A DNA stretch of 30,644 nucleotides from a virus, in the IMG/VR virus record IMGVR_UViG_3300036828_000242, positions 1 through 30,644 of that record; one strand, 5' to 3'. The position numbers were made by a program, and so were the translations under genes. The notes below the pieces were generated by a model that worked only from the letters and a program-made list of their open reading frames with translations, was not told where the DNA came from and searched no databases. Positions 1-7,775 of this stretch are shown here, piece by piece (position 1 is the first letter of the stretch; each line of letters opens with the position of its first letter).

Positions 1-258
1 CCTGTTATGCCAGCTGCCCAAGGAGATTTGTACGCCAACTTACTAGTGACTCTAGGTATGCCCCGTAATGTAGCTAAGATGTTTAGCGCTAGTGGTATAG
101 GAGCAGTGCCTGGAGCGAGTCAGGATTTTATAGTCCTTCGTTCTAGTAACGATCCTGAGTTTATGTCATTGAAGCCAAAACTCAGGATGTTAGCTGAAAC
201 CTTACGACGACCTGATAGTGAGAAAGGCTTCCGTAGACTTGAAAGATTTGCTGCTTAG
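1..258 (+). CDS. C-terminal end of an unknown phage protein (partial)
   Basis: The frame is open to the left edge of the window, so this is the 3' end of a gene that starts upstream; an in-frame ATG lies at position 7 but nothing shows it is the true start. About 85 residues are visible, ending in a basic helix-like tail rich in Arg (LAETLRRPDSEKGFRRLERFAA region). I do not recognise the family. In T4-like phages the portal gene lies ahead of the prohead protease, so a portal or portal-adjacent protein is possible, but this is position only. Its last codons overlap the 3' end of the antisense HNH gene that follows by 4 nt. Confidence 0.6.
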   Translation, partial: PVMPAAQGDLYANLLVTLGMPRNVAKMFSASGIGAVPGASQDFIVLRSSNDPEFMSLKPKLRMLAETLRRPDSEKGFRRLERFAA

Positions 259-1118
259 TCATCTAGGATGATAACGTCGTCAATATTTCGGAATTTATTG
301 CGTGCTGATTCAGAAGGAGTAGCCCAACGACAGTTTGATTTCTCATAGGGACCATCATTGTTGATTCTGTCAATGACGTGTTCTGGTGTTGGTCTTGGCC
401 CTATGTCTTCGTAAAAGTTTTCAAATTCTAACCAGCGATCACAAACCTTAATTCCTCTGCCACCATAATCTTTGTATCTCTTATTGTTCGGGTTTAAACA
501 GCGTTGGATCATGGCTGACCAGATTTGATATTCTGGTAATTTTGATCCGCCGTGTTTAGTGACTTTTTCTAGGTGCAAACATCCGCATGATTGTGTATTT
601 CCTGTCTGGAGGTTATTAGAAGCTACTACTGTTATGGCATCACTGTTACAATCACAGACACACAACCATTTTGTATGACTGTCGCTTTTCTTGTTCGTAG
701 GGCTAAGAACAGTAAGTCTGCCAAATCTTTGTCCTGTGAGATCAGTTCTTATGTCGGTTTTTAAGCAACCGCATGACTTAGTTCCATCCTTCTTAAGAAG
801 GCTACTGCTAGAAATGAGTGTGGAATTGCCGCAATCACATTTACAGAGGTACTTTACTGATCTGTCACTAGCTCGTTCTTCTGTTGGTCTAATTACGACT
901 AGCTTGCCAAAACGTTGATCTATAATATCTCTAATGCGTGAGCATCCACATGATGTAGTGTTACCTGATCGAAGGGCGCTTGCGGGAACTAATATCGATT
1001 TGTTACCACAGGTACAACTACACTCCCATACAACTTGTCTTCTTTGTCTTTCTTCTGTTGGTCTAATTGCGGTTAATTGACCGAACACTTGATTCGTGAT
1101 ATCAATAGTCCTAGGCAT
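255..1118 (-). CDS. HNH homing-type endonuclease with three tandem zinc modules
   Basis: The C-terminal half (about residues 180-280) has the phage HNH signature: IWSAMIQRC, YGGRGIKVCDRW, then [19 protein letters not shown] and an N-R tail. The N-terminal half is three tandem copies of a roughly 55-residue module of the form GQxFGxLxVxxP...WxCxCDCG...SCGC, each with about four Cys that probably bind zinc and may help hold DNA. I place the start at 1118 because AGGAGG lies 7-8 nt upstream; the frame also has an ATG at 1142. It is transcribed against its neighbours and its 3' end overlaps the preceding plus-strand gene. Two shorter relatives lie at 11581-11988 (no module) and 16395-16910 (one module). 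Probably a freestanding homing endonuclease; target unknown. Confidence 0.85.
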   Translation of the reverse strand: MPRTIDITNQVFGQLTAIRPTEERQRRQVVWECSCTCGNKSILVPASALRSGNTTSCGCSRIRDIIDQRFGKLVVIRPTEERASDRSVKYLCKCDCGNSTLISSSSLLKKDGTKSCGCLKTDIRTDLTGQRFGRLTVLSPTNKKSDSHTKWLCVCDCNSDAITVVASNNLQTGNTQSCGCLHLEKVTKHGGSKLPEYQIWSAMIQRCLNPNNKRYKDYGGRGIKVCDRWLEFENFYEDIGPRPTPEHVIDRINNDGPYEKSNCRWATPSESARNKFRNIDDVIILDD

Positions 1119-1183
1119 TGGCTGCCTCCTGCTAGGTTCCATCTAGCCTTTGCTTCTTATCCTACCACACAAAACAAGGCTAA

Positions 1184-1666
1184 ATGATGACTATTGGCGA
1201 AGGTGGTTTAAGACCTATACCCCCTAGGAATATCGACGGTGTTTCACAAGATACTCAGAAACAGGGGCCATATGAGCCTAGAGGTATCCTTAGCCATGAA
1301 TACTTTTCACCTGATTTTGTTCTTATAACTGAATACGGGAACGATCTTAGCTATGCGTCTGATTACTGGGCGATTGACAAGATATGGCAACTGTATATTC
1401 GTAATAGGGATATTTACGAGAGACTACGGGACAAGCTATTACAACAAAGAGTAGTTGTAGTTGATTATACTAACATGAATAATTTGGGTATTTATATCCC
1501 TAAACATACATACGTCAACGGCATTGAGGAATTGTTCAAGACTGTTCTTGATGAACTTAGAGCTATGGATAAAGAGAGCCTAGAACGGCATCTTGCTGGT
1601 TTAGACTATATGAAAATCGATGATACGATCGAAAAGTATCACCAATCGAAGGGAATGGGAATGTGA
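1184..1666 (+). CDS. Unknown phage protein, about 160 aa
   Basis: This is a solid ORF starting at ATG-ATG (1184 or 1187) and ending in a GTG/TGA overlap with the next gene. The product is mixed alpha/beta: an N-terminal Pro/Gly-rich stretch, then a central region with aromatic residues (SDYWAIDKIWQLYIRNRDIY), a beta-like VVVVDY segment near residue 90, and a charged helical C-terminus. No family recognised and no membrane segment seen. Its place ahead of the prohead protease suggests a head-assembly or portal-adjacent function, which is inference from position only. Confidence 0.75.
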   Translation: MMTIGEGGLRPIPPRNIDGVSQDTQKQGPYEPRGILSHEYFSPDFVLITEYGNDLSYASDYWAIDKIWQLYIRNRDIYERLRDKLLQQRVVVVDYTNMNNLGIYIPKHTYVNGIEELFKTVLDELRAMDKESLERHLAGLDYMKIDDTIEKYHQSKGMGM

Positions 1667-2094
1667 ACGGCAATTTTGACTTTTCTAGGGTGCGTGCAAG
1701 GTCCTACAGAGCCCAATGGCGATTCATTATAGACTGTCCTTCTAGCTTTCTAAACAAAGCTTACTATTACAGTCATTATATGGGTACAGGTGATATCAAT
1801 AAGCCGTCCAGGTGGTCTCGTTTCATCTCTCAGATCATGGCAACCAAGCTCTCTCGGACAGAAGTAAAGGAGATACTTCCGCAGATACGAGAGCTACTGC
1901 CTCTGAATACCAAGCTTATAGACGTGCACTCTCTTCTTGTCCAACATAACGCTCCTCTTGCCAGATCCCTTTTTGATGTATCGATTGTATTCGATGCGGC
2001 TCCTCATGATTTGAAGACATATATTGTAACTTGCTTTGGTGTCTTGCCACATGATTTACAGGATTTTTTAGACACTAAGGAAAAAGTAGCATGA
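1663..2094 (+). CDS. Unknown phage protein, about 143 aa
   Basis: The gene starts at a GTG that overlaps the stop of the previous gene, which suggests translational coupling. The N-terminus is basic and aromatic (residues 8-40, with RARSYRAQWRF and YYYSHYMG); the rest looks helical with a conserved-looking hydrophobic core (SIVFDAAPHDLKTYIVTCFG). No known domain, Cys cluster or membrane segment is apparent. Likely co-transcribed with the flanking genes as part of the pre-protease cluster. Function unknown. Confidence 0.7.
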   Translation: MNGNFDFSRVRARSYRAQWRFIIDCPSSFLNKAYYYSHYMGTGDINKPSRWSRFISQIMATKLSRTEVKEILPQIRELLPLNTKLIDVHSLLVQHNAPLARSLFDVSIVFDAAPHDLKTYIVTCFGVLPHDLQDFLDTKEKVA

Positions 2095-2110
2095 AAGCTG
2101 GGAGGACGCC

Positions 2111-2260
2111 ATGGAACTGATCCTACTCATAATCGTATTAATTCTAATTTTTGGTGGTGGTGGTTTCTATCTAGGACCGCCGTATCACTACTACGGAGGA
2201 GGACTAGGCGTAATATTGATAGTAGTTATTATAGTCCTTCTGCTGAGAGGTATTCACTGA
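2111..2260 (+). CDS. DUF3309-like two-helix membrane mini-protein
   Basis: This 49-residue ORF has a strong Shine-Dalgarno sequence (GGGAGGA) just upstream of the ATG at 2111. The product is two hydrophobic helices, about residues 2-14 and 31-45, joined by a Gly/Tyr/Pro-rich turn (GGGGFYLGPPYHYYGGG). Length, layout and the glycine-aromatic turn match the DUF3309 family of small inner-membrane proteins, common in Proteobacteria; the role of that family is not known. The stop overlaps the next possible ATG. Assignment is from composition and layout only. Confidence 0.65.
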   Translation: MELILLIIVLILIFGGGGFYLGPPYHYYGGGLGVILIVVIIVLLLRGIH

Positions 2261-2403
2261 TGGTTCATTATCCAATCATCTTGAATGCAGACCATATAGT
2301 TGCCCCACCGGATGATCCAGTGGGGCGTGTGCTGTGGTGTGGTCGGGTAGGGGAGGGGGCGGCGTGCGAGGGTGAGGGCAGGTTTGGCGAGACCCTAGGG
2401 TGA
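2260..2403 (+). CDS. Possible small ORF of 47 aa running into the GC-rich patch
   Basis: The ATG overlaps the stop of the DUF3309-like gene, with an AGAGG sequence about 9 nt upstream. The first twenty or so codons look like normal phage coding sequence; from about 2310 the sequence becomes very G-rich and the protein low in complexity (Gly, Glu, Arg). A hairpin with a 7-bp GCCCCAC/GTGGGGC stem lies inside it. It may be a real coupled gene, or the GC-rich RNA-like patch may simply lack stops here. No family recognised. Confidence 0.3.
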   Translation: MVHYPIILNADHIVAPPDDPVGRVLWCGRVGEGAACEGEGRFGETLG

Positions 2404-2575
2404 GTCTATCCCAAGGGGGTAGGGAAGGCAAGGCCCTGCCCCGGAACCTTGTCCTCGGCCTTCTCTTGGCCGTGGCGAGGGTAGCGTAGCTGCTCCGATC
2501 GCTGCCCCTGCCCGTAGGCATCCTAGGTACAACCTACAGGTGTTCGGTATTGGTCAGTAACTACCAATAGGTGTG
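2290..2575 (+). other. GC-rich, stem-rich segment, possible structured RNA
   Basis: This patch is much richer in G and C than the rest of the window. Plausible stems include GCCCCAC/GTGGGGC near 2318-2346, GGGG-AGGG with CCCT-CCCC near 2415-2442, CGGCC/GGCCG near 2457-2473, a long imperfect stem between about 2472 and 2517, and TATTGGT/ACCAATA around 2548-2569. No group I core, tRNA cloverleaf or T-rich terminator was found. It could be a non-coding RNA, a regulatory leader for the small genes downstream, or foreign DNA. Confidence 0.4.
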
Positions 2576-2577
2576 TC

Positions 2578-2757
2578 ATGCTGGGATTGCGTGGGTGGCT
2601 CTGCTTGGTGCTGCCATGGCATAAATTCGTCGTTAAAAGGCGTGTCAGTATCCAAAGTGAATATCTTAGATGTTCTTGTGGAAGAGAATATGGAATGAAC
2701 CATGACGTTCGAGCTATACTCCCATGGGATGATGTAAAGGGAATTTACGAATCATGA
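2578..2757 (+). CDS. Small Cys-containing protein, 59 aa
   Basis: The ORF runs from the ATG at 2578 to a TGA that overlaps the next ATG (ATGA), typical of a coupled phage gene. After a Trp/Leu-rich start (residues 4-14) it has basic residues (KFVVKRRVS) and then a compact YLRCSCGREYGMNHDVR segment, followed by ILPWDDVKGIYES. The CxC with a nearby His could form part of a small metal site, but there are too few ligands for a standard zinc ribbon unless it dimerises. It is not a family I can name. Codon use returns to the phage norm after the GC-rich patch. Confidence 0.55.
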   Translation: MLGLRGWLCLVLPWHKFVVKRRVSIQSEYLRCSCGREYGMNHDVRAILPWDDVKGIYES

Positions 2758-2957
2758 AGTTAAAGATGTTTCTTACATCAATATCAGGAAGAAATATTTA
2801 TGTAAATCCTGATACTATAGAATTTGTAAGTGAGGGAACACCTCCTGCTGGAGCGATATTACATTTCATATCAGATAGGACAGTGTCTATCAGTAACACT
2901 GTTCAAGAAACTGTAGAGATTTTGGAAAGTGGTGACCCCTTCGATCCTCACAGTTGA
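2754..2957 (+). CDS. Small FlbD-like protein, 67 aa
   Basis: The ATG overlaps the previous stop. The layout is a short beta-rich protein: KMFLTSISGRNIYVNPDTIEF, a variable loop, AILHFISDRTVSISNT, then a helix QETVEILES. This spacing (T.L.G....VNPD.IE, a strand pair, then EV..I) resembles the FlbD/swarming-motility family and similar short phage proteins, but the match is from pattern memory only. Function in the phage unknown. It is followed by about 100 nt of leader holding a 9-bp hairpin (GCTGTCGTT/AATGACGGC near 2982-3008) before the next gene. Confidence 0.6.
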   Translation: MKLKMFLTSISGRNIYVNPDTIEFVSEGTPPAGAILHFISDRTVSISNTVQETVEILESGDPFDPHS

Positions 2958-3058
2958 AATCAGAATTAGCCTGTTGAGGGCTGTCGTTCCTATTGTGAAT
3001 GACGGCAGCGTGCCAGATTTATGATCGCTACGTGACTATGTGGATGTAGGAGGTAACA

Positions 3059-3547
3059 ATGACAGAACTGACTCAAGAATACCTTAAAAGCATCTTGCAC
3101 TATGACCCTGAGACAGGAATTTTTACACGACTAGTTAAGAGGAACAGGAGATTCCTTGTTGGTTCAATAGCAGGTTCACCTAGCAGTGCTGGTTACTCGT
3201 ATATTTATATAGACGGAAAACATTATGTAGCTAGTCGATTGGCGTGGTTTTATATGACGGGGAATTGGCCACTAAAAGAAATAGATCACAAGAATCGAAA
3301 CCCGTCTAATGATAAATTTGGTAATCTAAGAGAGGCTACACGCAGTCAAAATTTGATGAATAGAGAAGTAAAAGGTGTTCATTATCATAAGAAGAAGGGT
3401 AGATGGATAGCAGCGATTGCGATTAATAGAAAGCGGACCTATTTAGGCAGTTTTTCATCTCAAGAAGAAGCTCATGTAGCCTATATGGCAAGGGCAAGAG
3501 AACTTCACGGTGAATTCTACTACAGAGGGTCTCAAGATGGACAGTAA
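3059..3547 (+). CDS. HNH endonuclease with C-terminal AP2 DNA-binding domain
   Basis: Start at the ATG at 3059 with TAGGAGG 6 nt upstream. The middle has an HNH core: IDHKNRNPSNDKFGNLREAT followed by QNLMNR, about residues 78-103. The C-terminus (about 105-155) is an AP2/ERF-type DNA-binding domain: GVHYHKKKGRWIAAI, RTYLGSF, and EEAHVAYMARARELHGEF. This HNH-AP2 architecture is well known among phage homing endonucleases. It sits directly ahead of, and overlaps by 11 nt, the prohead protease gene. Likely a freestanding homing endonuclease acting on this locus in related phages. Confidence 0.9.
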   Translation: MTELTQEYLKSILHYDPETGIFTRLVKRNRRFLVGSIAGSPSSAGYSYIYIDGKHYVASRLAWFYMTGNWPLKEIDHKNRNPSNDKFGNLREATRSQNLMNREVKGVHYHKKKGRWIAAIAINRKRTYLGSFSSQEEAHVAYMARARELHGEFYYRGSQDGQ

Positions 3548-4946
3548 AGTTCTTCTAATAGAGTCATCTGGCTTATCCTTTTCTGTCGGAGATATCCCTG
3601 TTTCTGTTAGTGAGGCCGCTTTTAAGACCGGCTTGATGATGTTGAAGGGTGTTCCAGCTACAGTATTGGATGTCAAGAATGGCAACGGCCGAACATACTC
3701 AGAGAAAGAAATCAGGAAATCACTCTCCAAGCTTAAGAAAGAGAATGCCTTCGCCAACAGACGTATGCACTGCTCAGCTGACGACCATCCCAAAGACTCC
3801 TACGTCCAACCGATCAAAGCTTCGCATATCGTTACTGATGCTTACATTAAGAAAGGCGAAGACGGCAAATCGTATTTGATGAATGATTGGCTTATTCTCA
3901 ACACTAGTAATGGAAAGAACTTGAAGGCTCTGGTCCAAGCGAAAGCTTCTATCGGAACTAGTATTCGTGGCTTGGGTCAACTCAATGAAGATACCAAGCA
4001 TGTCGAGAATTACGATTATCTGGGGACTGATGCTGTAGGTAATCCAAGTGCACAGACATTTGCCTCCCCAGGTCAAATGCAGGTTGCTGTCGAAAGTCTC
4101 GATCCTGATGAGGCCGAGGAAATCACAGAACAGTTGGAGAGCGGTGACATGTTTGACCTTATTGAGTCCATTAAAATATTCAAGTCAAAGCACTTCAAGG
4201 ACGACAAGCCTGTTAATCCAGGTGCACGGCCAATTACAGAAGATCTCTTGAACATACAACGTGAGGCTGTCCAGGTGGGGGTGAAAGACTTATCCCCCTT
4301 GGATACGTTGACAGACCAGATTTACGGTACGACGCTTGCCGACAAGATCAATAATGTACCGAATACTCCTTCTCCGAACAATTACGCTTCTGACAAGGAC
4401 AAGGATGCTCTCAACAAGGCTCTCAGAGAGCTAGAGGCTACGAAGAATCTTGCTACTCACTACCAAAGCATTGCGGAAGACCTTGAGACTCAGAAGAAAG
4501 AATACGATTGTAAGATTGCTGCATTCGAAGATGTTTCAACAACTATTTATGAACAGCTTCAAGAGGCTACTGAAAAACTCAACGATGGTTCGACTACTAA
4601 AGAAGCTCGTACCATTACTGAGAGAGCCCTTCGGACTGTACGTCAAATACAGCGTGAGGCGAGGACCTTGATCAAGGGTCTGGAGATTACGCTTGAAAAC
4701 GCCATTCGAGTAGGTGACCAGTATGCTGAGAACGCAATCGTACTGCGTAGGATTGTCGATACTCTGTATAGTCAATTCTTAGAGGCAAGTGATAAGAATA
4801 ACTATGTATCCTCTAAGGGTATGGCCGTCAAGGTCGACGAGAGGATGCGTGGTAATGGTAGTGCCAGACAGGCAATTACCGAGGGTATGGATAAACGGCA
4901 TGGACCTTCTGTATCTCATTCTGGGAACCGGGCGGGGTGGGTTTAG
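3537..4946 (+). CDS. Prohead protease (gp21-like) fused to scaffold-like region
   Basis: The N-terminal 200 residues look like the T4 gp21 family of herpes-protease-fold prohead proteases: NGNGRTYSE at about 48-56, a histidine in CSADDHP (H84) and a serine in GTSIRGLG (S142), the expected catalytic His and Ser. The C-terminal half (from about residue 285) is highly charged, predicted coiled coil and helical, which fits a scaffolding core; no separate scaffold gene follows. At 469 aa the protein is about twice the length of a protease alone. I choose the ATG at 3537 because the upstream GTG (3510) lies in the AP2 gene. An internal ATG at 4150 preceded by GGAGAG could give a scaffold-only product (speculative). 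It matures the capsid before DNA packaging. Confidence 0.85.
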   Translation: MDSKVLLIESSGLSFSVGDIPVSVSEAAFKTGLMMLKGVPATVLDVKNGNGRTYSEKEIRKSLSKLKKENAFANRRMHCSADDHPKDSYVQPIKASHIVTDAYIKKGEDGKSYLMNDWLILNTSNGKNLKALVQAKASIGTSIRGLGQLNEDTKHVENYDYLGTDAVGNPSAQTFASPGQMQVAVESLDPDEAEEITEQLESGDMFDLIESIKIFKSKHFKDDKPVNPGARPITEDLLNIQREAVQVGVKDLSPLDTLTDQIYGTTLADKINNVPNTPSPNNYASDKDKDALNKALRELEATKNLATHYQSIAEDLETQKKEYDCKIAAFEDVSTTIYEQLQEATEKLNDGSTTKEARTITERALRTVRQIQREARTLIKGLEITLENAIRVGDQYAENAIVLRRIVDTLYSQFLEASDKNNYVSSKGMAVKVDERMRGNGSARQAITEGMDKRHGPSVSHSGNRAGWV

Positions 4947-5029
4947 ACTGTTAGAATAGAATGGGAGATGGGCAATCACGTGAAGATGCACATAAGGAGG
5001 GGTGATCCTCTTCTTTAGTGTTAATAATA

Positions 5030-5058
5030 TTGGTGTAAAAATCTAGAGAGAATACAAC
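5030..5058 (+). promoter_or_regulatory. Weak candidate promoter ahead of the capsid gene
   Basis: In the 137-nt gap before the major capsid gene, TTGGTG (5030-5035) and TACAAC (5053-5058) are separated by exactly 17 nt, inside the most AT-rich part of the gap. Each box matches the sigma70 consensus at only about half its positions, so this is a suggestion. No T4-type late promoter (TATAAATA) is present here. Confidence 0.25.
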
Positions 5059-5083
5059 ATAGGAGAATAGAGGACTTAGTACC

Positions 5084-6622
5084 ATGGGCTTACTACAGCA
5101 ATTGACGGAAACAGCGGGACGTATTAACCCAGCACTGTTAATGTCAGAAAACAAGGATCGTGCAGCAGCATTCTTTAGGGAAAGTACCTTGAAACAAGGT
5201 GCTCGCCTGTTTGATGAAGGCGGGTTCTACGACGTACGTGAGAAACGTACCAGGAAATATTCTGACTGGTCTGGTCTAAGTGATCTTTTCGAGAGTGACA
5301 ATCCGAGGGATCAGTGGAAAGCGGCGATGACTATGCTGGCCGTCGAGAAGACGCGTCAGTATATCGAGAATGCCAAGGAAGCGTGGGGTGAAGCTACCGT
5401 CCAGACCTCTCTTGGTGCATTGAATCCCCGTGTTCTCGACGTGGTTCGGATCTTCTATCCAAACCAGATTGCAACTGAACTAGTCGATATCCAGCCGATT
5501 GATGGTCAGGTTGGTGAAATCTTTATCATGAAGCCGATCTTCTCCAACTCTCTACCGGCTAGTGATATTGGTCCGGTGATTGCTGGTCAGGAAATCTTCA
5601 AGACAGCGACTTATGACTACGCTTCGGAAGTGGTCAATGAACTGTCAGTGTCAGGTGCCACTGCAGTAGCGACCTTTACCTTTGTTCTAGGCCGTACGCC
5701 TATTATTCCCAGGACGGTTTCGATCGTTGCTGTGATTGGTGGTGCGTCGGTTGTGGTTGGTGATGATGGTAACGGTCATCTAGTCGGTGCTTCGCTTTCG
5801 GCTGGTACCAATACTGTCAACTATTCGTCAGGTGCGGTTACTATCACCTTCAGTTCGGCTGTGACTGCAGGATCTAACATTTATAGCCAATACGCCTGGA
5901 GTTCGGAGTCCAATACGGCTGGCATCAACGAAGTCGAGTTCAACTTGACTACGGTCCCTGTGCAAGCTCGTATCCACCCACTGAAGTTCACGTATTCCGT
6001 AGCTGCTGGTCTTGCTGCATCGGCTCACTTGGCCATTGACGTTCAAGACACCTTGGCTGAATTGTCCGGTCAGTACATGAAGATTGAACGAGATAACAAG
6101 CTCGTTTGGCTGATCAATCAGAGTGCATCGGTTCAAGCTACTTTGAACTTTGATGCTTCACAGTCTACTCAGTACTTCGATCGGCAATCGAAATACGCCG
6201 ATATCGAACTGAAGGTAAATGAGGCTGAGTCCCTTATTCAAACAAACATGGGACGTGGTGGTATCAGCTGGATTATGGGTGGTCAGAATGCGACCAACCT
6301 GTTGGCCGCCACGAAGGGCTTTGTCCGTGCTCCGGTAGTTGCTCCTATTGGTTCCTATGTAGTCGGTCATATGAGGGATGGGACTGTTCCTGTCATTAGA
6401 GCGACCAAGGTTATGGGTACCAATGACTACATTGTCGGTTACAAAGGATACATGGCCGGCGACGCGGCAGTCGTACTAGCCGAATGGATACCAATTTACT
6501 TTACTCCAGTATTCCAAGCTCCAACTTTACAGAATCAACAGGGGTTAATGTCGATGTACGACTTATTCGTCAACAATGCTGGCTACATGGTTAAGGGTAC
6601 TGTCAGTAACTACACCGCTTAA
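5084..6622 (+). CDS. Major capsid protein, gp23-like
   Basis: The protein (512 aa, close to T4 gp23 at 521) has the gp23 landmarks: LGALNPRVLDVVRIFYPNQI near residue 110-130, DIQPIDGQVGEIFIMKPIFSN just after, and a C-terminal part with IMGGQNATNLLAATKGF and the VGYKGYMAGDAAVV segment. It follows the protease-scaffold, as expected. A Shine-Dalgarno AGGAG lies further upstream (about 5061) and GAGGA closer (about 5070). Residues about 187-272 form a beta-rich, Gly/Ser/Val-rich insertion that resembles domains in the tail sheath of this same window. The N-terminal 60-100 residues are charged and helical and may be a delta-type propeptide cut by the protease; I cannot fix a cleavage site. Confidence 0.93.
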   Translation: MGLLQQLTETAGRINPALLMSENKDRAAAFFRESTLKQGARLFDEGGFYDVREKRTRKYSDWSGLSDLFESDNPRDQWKAAMTMLAVEKTRQYIENAKEAWGEATVQTSLGALNPRVLDVVRIFYPNQIATELVDIQPIDGQVGEIFIMKPIFSNSLPASDIGPVIAGQEIFKTATYDYASEVVNELSVSGATAVATFTFVLGRTPIIPRTVSIVAVIGGASVVVGDDGNGHLVGASLSAGTNTVNYSSGAVTITFSSAVTAGSNIYSQYAWSSESNTAGINEVEFNLTTVPVQARIHPLKFTYSVAAGLAASAHLAIDVQDTLAELSGQYMKIERDNKLVWLINQSASVQATLNFDASQSTQYFDRQSKYADIELKVNEAESLIQTNMGRGGISWIMGGQNATNLLAATKGFVRAPVVAPIGSYVVGHMRDGTVPVIRATKVMGTNDYIVGYKGYMAGDAAVVLAEWIPIYFTPVFQAPTLQNQQGLMSMYDLFVNNAGYMVKGTVSNYTA

Positions 6623-6641
6623 CTATAAACGAAAGAAATTG

Positions 6642-6748
6642 TTTGGGAGCGAGATGGAAATTTTCCTCCCAAATCGTCCAGGGGTATGATAGCATTAGGA
6701 GGTTGAAATCGCAAGCTAATCTTGGGAGAGGAAAATATTCCTCCCAGG
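6642..6748 (+). repeat. Pair of related hairpins between capsid and HNH genes
   Basis: Two similar stem-loops lie in the leader of the next gene. The first pairs TTTGGGAG (6642-6649) with CTCCCAAA (6666-6673), with GGAAA/TTTCC inside. The second pairs CTTGGGAG (6721-6728) with CTCCCAGG (6741-6748), again with GGAA/TTCC inside. They are about 50 nt apart. No T-run follows either stem, so classical intrinsic terminators are unlikely. Confidence 0.55.
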
Positions 6749-6765
6749 TTTTTGGAGGGGTAATA

Positions 6766-7770
6766 ATGACAGAAGAAATTTGGAAAGACATCAAAGCTAT
6801 CCATGATCATCAAGCAGAGTGGCCTTTCCATCAAGTTTCAAACCTTGGACGTATTCGAGTTCTTCCAAGTGGTGTTGTTGGAGGAAGTCGTAAAGTAAGA
6901 GTGACTGAGCTTCGAACGTTGTCACGTCAAAGTTCAGGTTACATGACCATTAAGCATGGCAAACAGACGATGTATGTTCATCGTATTGTATTGCATGCAT
7001 TTGTTGGACCTTGTCCTCCTGGATTAGAGTGTCGTCATCTTAGTGGTAACCGTTCTGATAACCGTTGGCCTGAGAATATTAAGTGGGGTACGAAGGAGGA
7101 GAATACTGAAGATCGTGCTCGTCATGGAATGGACCTTATCGGTGAACGTAATAGCCAAGCAAAGCTAACTGAGTCTGAAGTTCTTGAGATCAAAGATCTA
7201 CTACCGCATTTTTCTGACAAAAAATTGGCCAAGAGATACGGTGTTTCATATGGTACTATCTGGAAAATTCGTAGCGGTCGTAAGTGGCGTCATCTTACTC
7301 AAAGAGAACCTGATGTGAAAATGGCCATTTGTCCTTATTGTAGAGATGAAGTGAGAGACGAGGATTTTCTTAGTCATATTGAGATGCATCCTGTTGATGA
7401 TATGCGTTGGAGAAATTGTCTAGATTGTGGGATAAGAACTGATCATATGGGTGAGTGGTATATTGTAAATGAGAATCTTTGGGATTCAGTTGTTCCTGAG
7501 GATAAAGATCCTGATGGAGAATATCGAGGCGGATTTTGTCTATGTGTAGGGTGTTTAGAGGCTAGGTTAGGTAGGAAACTTATAGAAGAGGATTTCACTG
7601 ATTGTTCTTTGAATTCTGACGAAGAAGGTTCAAGATCAACTCGTCTGTTAGATAGAATGGGAATTAGAAAGTTCGTTGTCAATCCAGAGTGGGAGACCAT
7701 GGCTAATGAGTGGTATCAAGTTCATAGTATCGTGACTCCTGAGAACCCGAACTTGTACTACGTAGACTGA
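6766..7770 (+). CDS. NUMOD4-HNH homing endonuclease with zinc-finger tail
   Basis: Start at the ATG at 6766, preceded by TTGGAGGGG. Residues 4-35 are a NUMOD4-type motif (EEIWKDI...WPFHQVSNLGRIRVLPSG); residues 70-115 are the HNH core (YVHRIVLHAFVGPCPPG, CRHLSGNRSDNRWPEN, WGT). Residues 128-175 form a helix-turn-helix-like DNA-binding part (KLTESEVLEIK...LAKRYGVSYGTIWKIRSGR). A C2H2-like finger follows (C189, C192, H204, H208). The last 120 residues are acidic, with further Cys pairs, and I do not recognise them; the usual family is much shorter (about 170-200 aa). It sits directly behind the capsid gene. A broken relative lies at 27377-27903. Confidence 0.9.
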   Translation: MTEEIWKDIKAIHDHQAEWPFHQVSNLGRIRVLPSGVVGGSRKVRVTELRTLSRQSSGYMTIKHGKQTMYVHRIVLHAFVGPCPPGLECRHLSGNRSDNRWPENIKWGTKEENTEDRARHGMDLIGERNSQAKLTESEVLEIKDLLPHFSDKKLAKRYGVSYGTIWKIRSGRKWRHLTQREPDVKMAICPYCRDEVRDEDFLSHIEMHPVDDMRWRNCLDCGIRTDHMGEWYIVNENLWDSVVPEDKDPDGEYRGGFCLCVGCLEARLGRKLIEEDFTDCSLNSDEEGSRSTRLLDRMGIRKFVVNPEWETMANEWYQVHSIVTPENPNLYYVD

Positions 7771-7775
7771 GGTTT

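Noticed and set aside
1120-1200. Promoter for the antisense HNH gene at 255-1118 like the other three
   Set aside because: I found no -35/-10 pair with acceptable spacing; it may be transcribed from farther away or by another signal.
2276-2521. Antisense ORF of 81 codons over the GC-rich patch
   Set aside because: Product is Pro/Arg/Ser/Thr low-complexity, with no ribosome site; open only because GC-rich DNA lacks stops.
5828-6136. Antisense ORF of about 100 codons inside the capsid gene
   Set aside because: Fully inside a clearly identified gene on the other strand, with no ribosome site or domain.
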